From Paracoccaceae bacterium (GTDB lineage: Bacteria > Pseudomonadota > Alphaproteobacteria > Rhodobacterales > Rhodobacteraceae): DNA of 34,028 nucleotides. Of the stretch, positions 28,414-34,028 are shown in pieces. The stretch spans positions 1 to 34,028 of the forward strand of contig JALQTR010000017.1 in the NCBI GenBank assembly GCA_023260835.1, read 5' to 3'. Below the pieces are notes generated by a model, which was not told where the DNA came from, ran no database searches, and saw only the letters and a program-made list of their open reading frames with translations. Made by a program: the position numbers and the translations under genes. Each line of letters opens with the position of its first letter. Within the stretch, counting starts at the first letter, position 1.

Positions 28414-29466
28414 ATGTCCTTTTTCAAAAAGCTAAAAGAACGGCTGGTCAAATCGTCAAGTAAGCTGGATGCTGGCATTGAAGATTTGGTTGCGGACACC
28501 CCCGTACAACACCCCCCTGAACCTGCAAACCCCGCGCCTGAGCCGCCCAAAGCGGCGGACCCTGACCCCCAAGAAAAACAGGGTCTCATTGCGCGGCTGA
28601 TAACGCGGGCCAGCGGCGGCGGTGCAAAGCGATTGGTCGATGATGCGCTTTTGGAGGAGCTCGAAGAGCTGCTGATCGCCGCGGATATGGGGGTAGATAC
28701 GGCCCTGCGCATCAGTGCCGCACTGTCCGACAAACATTTTGGCACGCGCCTGTCTGCTGATGACATCCGTGGCGCATTGGCGCATGAAGTTGCAGCCGTT
28801 TTGGCGCCCGTGGCGCGACCCTTTCCCATCAACGGGCAAAAGCCTCAGGTTGTCTTGGTCGTGGGCGTGAACGGCGCGGGCAAAACCACGACGATTGGTA
28901 AACTGGCCAGCCAATTCAAATCCGCGGGTAAATCGGTGATGATTGCCGCCGGCGACACGTTCCGCGCCGCGGCTGTCGAACAGTTGCAGGTTTGGGGGGA
29001 TCGCGCCGGCGTTCCGGTTCTTACTGCGCCCGAAGGGTCAGATCCTGCCAGCTTGGCCTTTGATGCGATGGCCCGCGCACGCGCCGAGGGCGCGGATCTG
29101 CTGTTGATCGACACCGCAGGGCGGTTGCAAAATCGCAGCGATTTGATGGATGAGCTGGCCAAAATCATGCGTGTTTTACGCAAACAAGACGCCGATGCGC
29201 CGCATAACACTCTGCTGGTTTTGGATGCGACCACAGGACAAAACGCCATATCGCAGGTGGATGTGTTTAAACAAATTTCAAATGTGACGGGTCTGATCAT
29301 GACCAAATTGGATGGCACGGCAAAGGGCGGGATTTTGGTCGCCTTGGCCGCCAAATTTGGCCTGCCTATCCACGCCATCGGCGTGGGTGAACAGATCGAG
29401 GATCTGGACGCCTTTGATGCCGAAGAATTTGCAGCCGCCCTAACCGGGCTTGATCGCACAGAATAG
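28414..29466 (+). CDS. ftsY: Signal recognition particle receptor FtsY
   Basis: 'GVNGAGKTTTIGKLA', 'AGDTFRAAAVEQLQVW', 'LIDTAGRLQN', 'TKLDGTAKGG' SRP GTPase motifs; N-terminal 'MSFFKKLKERL'. Confidence 0.96.
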   Translation: MSFFKKLKERLVKSSSKLDAGIEDLVADTPVQHPPEPANPAPEPPKAADPDPQEKQGLIARLITRASGGGAKRLVDDALLEELEELLIAADMGVDTALRISAALSDKHFGTRLSADDIRGALAHEVAAVLAPVARPFPINGQKPQVVLVVGVNGAGKTTTIGKLASQFKSAGKSVMIAAGDTFRAAAVEQLQVWGDRAGVPVLTAPEGSDPASLAFDAMARARAEGADLLLIDTAGRLQNRSDLMDELAKIMRVLRKQDADAPHNTLLVLDATTGQNAISQVDVFKQISNVTGLIMTKLDGTAKGGILVALAAKFGLPIHAIGVGEQIEDLDAFDAEEFAAALTGLDRTE

Positions 29467-29477
29467 GAACCCCCAAA

Positions 29478-30392
29478 ATGGGAACAGATCTGGCCGCTGG
29501 CATTCAGGCGCTGGAAGGCACCGAAGCGGGGCGCCATCTGGCGCTGGCCTTGGCCATTATGGCGGCTGTTTTGCACGCGGTCTTTGGCGCATTGCAAAAG
29601 GGACGTTTTGATCCATGGCTGACGCGCGGGGCAATTGATGGCGCCTATGGTCTGATGGCGCTGCCCGTGGCGCTGTTCGTGGTGCCGTGGCCACAAGGTC
29701 ACCAATGGCTGCTGTTTTTAGGCGCGTGGATTATTCATACCGTTTATAAACTGCTTCAGGCTGCGGCCTACAGCCGCGGGGCCTATACGGTTGTGTACCC
29801 TGTTGTGCGTGGCACGGGGCCGCTGTTTGCGGTGATCGGGGCCTATGTTATTTTTGGCGAACGCTTTGCGCCGATGCAATGGATGGGGGTGATGATCCTG
29901 CTGGGTGGGATTTTCGGATTGGCCGCCTTTAATATGCGATACCTAACAGCAGGGCGCGACACATTAATCCCCGCGCTGTTGCTGGCATTTTTGACGGGGC
30001 TTTGTGTGGCGCTTTATACCACCTATGATGCCTTTGGGATCCGCGCGACACCCAACCCATTCACCTTTTTGGCGTGGTTTTTCATGATCGATGGGATAAC
30101 TTTCCCTGTTTTGGCAATGATGCGGTATCGTAAGCTGGCGCAAAAACCAGATCTGCCATCATTGCTGCGCCGCGGTGTTTTGGGCGGGGTCATCGCCTTT
30201 GCCAGCTTCGGCGGCATCATGATGGCAACCCGTCTGGACAAGGTGGGTGAGGCCGCAGTGATGCGTGAAACATCCGCCGTTTTTGCCGCATTAATCGGCT
30301 GGTTGGTTCTGCGTGAAACCGTGGGGCCGGTGCGGATGGTGTTAATTGCCTTGATTGCCATCGGCGCAATCATTGTTGAGCTGGGCGGATAA
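29478..30392 (+). CDS. EamA/DMT-superfamily transporter
   Basis: Ten-segment membrane protein with 'YPVVRGTGPLFAVIGAYVIFGE' EamA motif. Confidence 0.85.
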   Translation: MGTDLAAGIQALEGTEAGRHLALALAIMAAVLHAVFGALQKGRFDPWLTRGAIDGAYGLMALPVALFVVPWPQGHQWLLFLGAWIIHTVYKLLQAAAYSRGAYTVVYPVVRGTGPLFAVIGAYVIFGERFAPMQWMGVMILLGGIFGLAAFNMRYLTAGRDTLIPALLLAFLTGLCVALYTTYDAFGIRATPNPFTFLAWFFMIDGITFPVLAMMRYRKLAQKPDLPSLLRRGVLGGVIAFASFGGIMMATRLDKVGEAAVMRETSAVFAALIGWLVLRETVGPVRMVLIALIAIGAIIVELGG

Positions 30393-30407
30393 AAAGGAGC
30401 GAAACCC

Positions 30408-31004
30408 ATGACCGAAAAACCCCATCCCGCCTGGATCAAACCCGCGCTTGAACTGGGTCCTGTTGCCCTGTTTTTCATTGCCTATCTGTGGCTGAAGGAC
30501 AGCGTGTTTACCATTGGCGGGGCCGAATATACCGGCTTTATCGTGGTGACTGCGGGGTTTGTGCCATTGATCGTTTTGTCAACCATTGCGCTGTGGCGCA
30601 TCACCGGGCACCTGTCGCCGATGCAAATCATGACGGCTGTTTTGGTTGTGGGGTTCGGCGGGCTGTCGGTTTGGCTGAACGATCCGCGGTTTTTCAAAAT
30701 GAAGCCCACTATGATTTATCTGCTGTTTGCTGGGGTTCTGGGGTTTGGCCTGCTGCGTGGACGGTCCTATTTGGCCCTCGTGATGGAGGGGAAAATCCCG
30801 CTAACGCACGATGGCTGGATGATCCTGACCCGTCGCCTTGCCCTGTTCTTCGCCGCACTTGCCGTGCTGAATGAGGCCATATGGCGCACCCAGCCCGAAA
30901 GCACATGGGTCACATTTAAAACATTCGGCCTGACCGCCGCGATTTTCGTGTTCTTTATCGCCCAATCTGGACTGCTGAAAAAACACAGCAGTGATGAAGA
31001 TTAA
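30408..31004 (+). CDS. yciB: Inner membrane-spanning protein YciB (septation protein A family)
   Basis: 'KPALELGPVALFFIAYLW', 'GLSVWLNDPRFFKMKPTMIYLLFAGVLGFGLLRGRSYLALVM' and 'NEAIWR' family motifs. Confidence 0.92.
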   Translation: MTEKPHPAWIKPALELGPVALFFIAYLWLKDSVFTIGGAEYTGFIVVTAGFVPLIVLSTIALWRITGHLSPMQIMTAVLVVGFGGLSVWLNDPRFFKMKPTMIYLLFAGVLGFGLLRGRSYLALVMEGKIPLTHDGWMILTRRLALFFAALAVLNEAIWRTQPESTWVTFKTFGLTAAIFVFFIAQSGLLKKHSSDED

Positions 31005-31567
31005 TCGCCAGACCCATCGAGCGTGATGGTTATCCCCATTTTTTGCAAATGTGGCGCCAGCGTGCTGTCGAAACTGCGTTTGACCAATGGGCCCGCCAAA
31101 CGGGTGATGATCCGCCCCTGTCCATCAATCAAATAGGTTTCAGGCACGCCATAAACCCCCCAATTCAACGCAACGCGGCCCTGCGGGTCTGCCCCAACCG
31201 ACCGGTAGGGATTGCCCAATTCACGCAAAAACCCCAGGGCATTTTGGGCCGGCAGGTCCTTATAATTCACGCCGTAAACCGGCAGCCCTTGATCGGCAAC
31301 CGCGACCAGATTTGGGTGTTCAACGCGGCATGGCGCGCACCAGCTGGCCCAGAAATTCACCAATTTCACCTGCCCATCGCGCAGGTCAGCATCTGTAAAG
31401 TTGGGCAAATTACCCAAATCGGTCAGGGCTATGGCCGGCGCCTGTTTGCCCGATAGGGCGGTTGGCAGGCTGTCGGCATCCTCGCGTCCCATACCGGTAT
31501 AAAACAGGGCTGCCAAGGCGATAAACAGCACCGGCGGCAGCAGCATCAACAGGTTAATCTTTGGCAT
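31001..31567 (-). CDS. ccmG: DsbE/CcmG-type thiol:disulfide interchange protein
   Basis: Thioredoxin-like 'LVNFWASWCAPCRVEHPNL', 'YGVPETYLIDGQGRI'; position in ccm cluster. Confidence 0.93.
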   Translation of the reverse strand: MPKINLLMLLPPVLFIALAALFYTGMGREDADSLPTALSGKQAPAIALTDLGNLPNFTDADLRDGQVKLVNFWASWCAPCRVEHPNLVAVADQGLPVYGVNYKDLPAQNALGFLRELGNPYRSVGADPQGRVALNWGVYGVPETYLIDGQGRIITRLAGPLVKRSFDSTLAPHLQKMGITITLDGSGD

Positions 31568-31712
31568 TGCGGCGCTCCTCGATCTGGGTCAGCTGGCGTT
31601 TGATGCGGCGGGACCGATGAATGGATTGCCCCACAATCACAACCAACAGCGCCAGTGAGACCCCATAGGATGATAAAACAGCAAAAGCGTATTTTCCCAA
31701 TTCTGGCATCAT
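31554..31712 (-). CDS. ccmD: Heme exporter protein D (CcmD), missing from the ORF track
   Basis: Hand translation MMPELGKYAFAVLSSYGVSLALLVVIVGQSIHRSRRIKRQLTQIEERRNAKD* (52 aa); single transmembrane helix plus basic tail; ATGA overlap with ccmC, overlaps ccmG start. Confidence 0.88.
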   Translation of the reverse strand: MMPELGKYAFAVLSSYGVSLALLVVIVGQSIHRSRRIKRQLTQIEERRNAKD

Positions 31713-32437
31713 GACAGTGTCTCCCGTGCGATCAGGGCCTTGATCCGGCGCGCCCGAATTTCAGTGCGGGTGCGCAGCAGCATCAGCGCCACAAACAGCA
31801 GGACAAACCCCGCAATGGACACCAACAGGGGGAAATAAAACACATCCGATACGTTTTCTTCCTTATCCAAGCTGAGCGAGGCGCCCTGATGCAGGCCTTG
31901 GTTCCAAAAATTCACCGCCCAGCGGCTGAGTGCGGCAAAGACCGATCCCACAAGACACAGGATCGATGTCAAATCCGCCGCCGTATCGTCATTTTCAATC
32001 GCTGACCACAGGGCAATATACCCCAGATAAAACAAAAACAGGATCAAAAAGGACGTCAATCGCGGATCCCAGGCCCACCAGGTCCCCCACATGGGTTGGC
32101 CCCAAAACGCCCCAGTGATCAGCGCAATCAGTGTCATCATCGCCCCGACAGGCGCAGCAGCGCGCGCCGCCAAGGCGCTGACATGATGCCGCCGGATCAC
32201 CCAAATCAGCGAGGTCACCAACATCATAAACCATATATTAATCGCCATCAGCGCAGCCGGCACATGGATATAGATGATTTTCACGGTTGAGCCCTGTTTG
32301 TAATCATCTGGCGTAAAGAAAAACCCCCAAACCAATCCAACGACAAGACACAGGCCCGCACCCCATGCGGCGATGGGCAAAATACGCCCTGATAGCGCCA
32401 AGAATTTTTTTGGATTTGCATATTCCCAAAGGGACAT
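31709..32437 (-). CDS. ccmC: Heme exporter permease CcmC
   Basis: 'YIHVPAALMAINIWFMM', 'GAFWGQPMWGTWWAWDPRLTSFLILFLFYLGYIAL' CcmC tryptophan-rich motif; start trimmed to 32437 after AGGAGAG. Confidence 0.96.
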   Translation of the reverse strand: MSLWEYANPKKFLALSGRILPIAAWGAGLCLVVGLVWGFFFTPDDYKQGSTVKIIYIHVPAALMAINIWFMMLVTSLIWVIRRHHVSALAARAAAPVGAMMTLIALITGAFWGQPMWGTWWAWDPRLTSFLILFLFYLGYIALWSAIENDDTAADLTSILCLVGSVFAALSRWAVNFWNQGLHQGASLSLDKEENVSDVFYFPLLVSIAGFVLLFVALMLLRTRTEIRARRIKALIARETLS

Positions 32438-32456
32438 GGTGAACTCTCCTATCAAC

Positions 32457-33113
32457 CTAACGCAGGTTTACGCGCAAAACAGCCGCAGATGCAAAGGGCA
32501 TAACCGCGATACAGGCAAAACTAATCCCGGCCGACATCAACAAGGGGGTGGATGTGTCCATCCCCTGAATACCGCGGCGGGTCAGTTCGGCGCCAAAAAT
32601 TAATGTGGGCACATACAGCGGCAAGACAAGGATCGACAACAGCAAACCGCCGCGTTTGATTCCCACGGTCAATGCCGCACCAAATGTGCCAATCACGCTC
32701 AGCGCCGGGGTGCCAATCGCCAACGACAACGTGATCCAATAAAACCCCGCCTGCGGCAACTGCAACAACACCCCCAAAACGGGCGCGGCCAGAACCAAGG
32801 GCAGGGCGGTTGTCAGCCAATGGGCAAGGGCCTTGATGCTGACCAAAGCCTCAAGCGGCAGGGGGGCGCTGGCCATCAAATCCAGCGAGCCATCCTCCCA
32901 ATCCAGCGCCAAAATGCGATCCAAGGATAACAGGCAGGCCAAAAGCGCACCCAGCCACAGCACCCCGCCCGCGATTGTGGACAAAACAGCGGCCTGCGGC
33001 CCCACGGCAAATGGGACCAGCGCCGCGACGATCAAGAAAAACGCCAGCCCCAGGCCAAACCCGCCGCCCGCGCGCAGGGCCAGTCGCAGATCCCGGATTA
33101 AAAGGGCGATCAA
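32457..33113 (-). CDS. ccmB: Heme exporter permease CcmB
   Basis: '[25 protein letters not shown]', '[30 protein letters not shown]', '[13 protein letters not shown]'. Confidence 0.95.
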   Translation of the reverse strand: MIALLIRDLRLALRAGGGFGLGLAFFLIVAALVPFAVGPQAAVLSTIAGGVLWLGALLACLLSLDRILALDWEDGSLDLMASAPLPLEALVSIKALAHWLTTALPLVLAAPVLGVLLQLPQAGFYWITLSLAIGTPALSVIGTFGAALTVGIKRGGLLLSILVLPLYVPTLIFGAELTRRGIQGMDTSTPLLMSAGISFACIAVMPFASAAVLRVNLR

Positions 33114-33727
33114 AAGAACCCCTCCTGATCTTGGCGCAGCTGGGCGGCAGCCTGCATATGCGGGGTTAAATCCAGTACCTGCGCATCAATCCCCAGATCA
33201 ATATGCGTGGCCATCAACGCCAGACCGCCCGTTTGCAGGTGCTGCTGCACGATGGCGCCAAATTCGCGCACGGATGCGGCGTCTAATGACACAGTGGGTT
33301 CATCCAGCAGCCAAATTTTGCGCCCTGTCACCAACAGCCGCGCCAGACCAAGGCGGCGCTTTTGTCCGGCGGACAGGCTCATCGCCGCGCGGGTCGCAAG
33401 CTGACGCAGGTTCATCTGATCCAGCGCCCCGTCGATTGATCCGGTGCCGTAGACACTGGCCCAGAAATGCAGGTTTTCCGCGACCGAAAGCGTCGCCTTC
33501 AACCCGTCGGAATGGGCCGCATAGGCCATCGTTTCGGGCGGCATGGAAATTGTGCCGGCCAGCGCCGGTTGCAGCCCCGCGAGCGTGCGCAGAAGCGTCG
33601 TCTTGCCAATGCCGTTCGGCCCGCGCAGCACAAGCGCGTGACCGGCATTCAGCGTAAAGCTCAAGCCCTCAAGCACCGGCAGACCGCCGCGCGTCACCGC
33701 CAGATTGTCAACGCGGAGCATCTCCAT
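33110..33727 (-). CDS. ccmA: Heme exporter ATP-binding protein CcmA
   Basis: Walker A '[18 protein letters not shown]', signature '[15 protein letters not shown]', Walker B '[12 protein letters not shown]'; ATGA overlap with ccmB. Confidence 0.95.
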   Translation of the reverse strand: MEMLRVDNLAVTRGGLPVLEGLSFTLNAGHALVLRGPNGIGKTTLLRTLAGLQPALAGTISMPPETMAYAAHSDGLKATLSVAENLHFWASVYGTGSIDGALDQMNLRQLATRAAMSLSAGQKRRLGLARLLVTGRKIWLLDEPTVSLDAASVREFGAIVQQHLQTGGLALMATHIDLGIDAQVLDLTPHMQAAAQLRQDQEGFF

Positions 33728-33731
33728 TGGC

Positions 33732-34028
33732 TCAGTCCTTCGCCGGCACGGGCAAAAGCGCCACCCCGACCCTGCGCCCCTCGGAGAGAAGCACGTTATA
33801 GGTGCGCGCGGCCGACGGGCTGCTCATCGCCTCACACATCACGCCCTTCTCTTCGAGCGTGCGAACGAAGGCCTTGGGCAGGATCGCAATATCCGCGCCC
33901 ATGCCGATAAACAGCACATCCACCTTGCCAGAGAGCGCAAAAAGCGGATCAAGGTCGTCCAGCCCGCCCCATTCGACAACCGATCCCGCCTCGACCACAA
34001 CCGCCGAGCGATAGACCTCGCCCGCGAT
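33732..34028 (-). CDS. Mth938-like/DUF498 domain protein, 5' end beyond the window
   Basis: '[60 protein letters not shown]'; open frame continues to the window edge as [20 protein letters not shown]. Confidence 0.85.
   Translation of the reverse strand: MAGEVYRSAVVVEAGSVVEWGGLDDLDPLFALSGKVDVLFIGMGADIAILPKAFVRTLEEKGVMCEAMSSPSAARTYNVLLSEGRRVGVALLPVPAKD

Noticed and set aside
13155-30392. Three EamA/DMT transporters (13155, 24443, 29478) as a possible amplified module
   Set aside because: The proteins look mutually diverged and sit in unrelated neighbourhoods; the family is abundant in roseobacter-type genomes
1-34028. Search for CRISPR arrays, tRNA/rRNA genes, transposases, integrases, toxin-antitoxin or phage-defence modules
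   Set aside because: No regularly spaced direct repeats, no cloverleaf-like segments noticed, and no ORF with mobile-element or defence motifs

Overview
The window is a gene-dense alphaproteobacterial chromosome segment, Rhodobacterales/roseobacter-like judging by gene content and order. I saw no rRNA, tRNA, CRISPR array, transposase or phage gene. Most of it is core metabolism: fabI-fabB-fabA divergent from irr, thrS, xth, HesB/IscA-type gene, dgt-argS-SPOR-nagZ-scpA-scpB, yggS-purA, thiN, xseA/purD, ftsY-yciB, and a ccmABCD-ccmG cytochrome c maturation cluster on the minus strand. The most interesting locus is 7311-9849 (minus strand). It is a complete bufferin-type (gigABCD-like) RiPP cluster: a DUF2282 precursor peptide with four Cys in the core, a DUF692/MNIO enzyme, a DUF2063 partner and a DoxX-family membrane protein. 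The family is already described, so this is a new instance and not a new class. Local features there look worth study: a perfect hairpin between the precursor and enzyme genes, a 9-G homopolymer that decides whether the MNIO gene has an ATG or only a TTG start, and an unlisted 43-codon small ORF on the opposite strand. Other observations include tandem Lin0512 paralogs coupled to an SDR, a beta-lactamase-fold protein with a degenerate HxHxDH motif, several minimal tail-to-tail gene overlaps, and a composition/codon-usage shift inside ccmA near the right edge.
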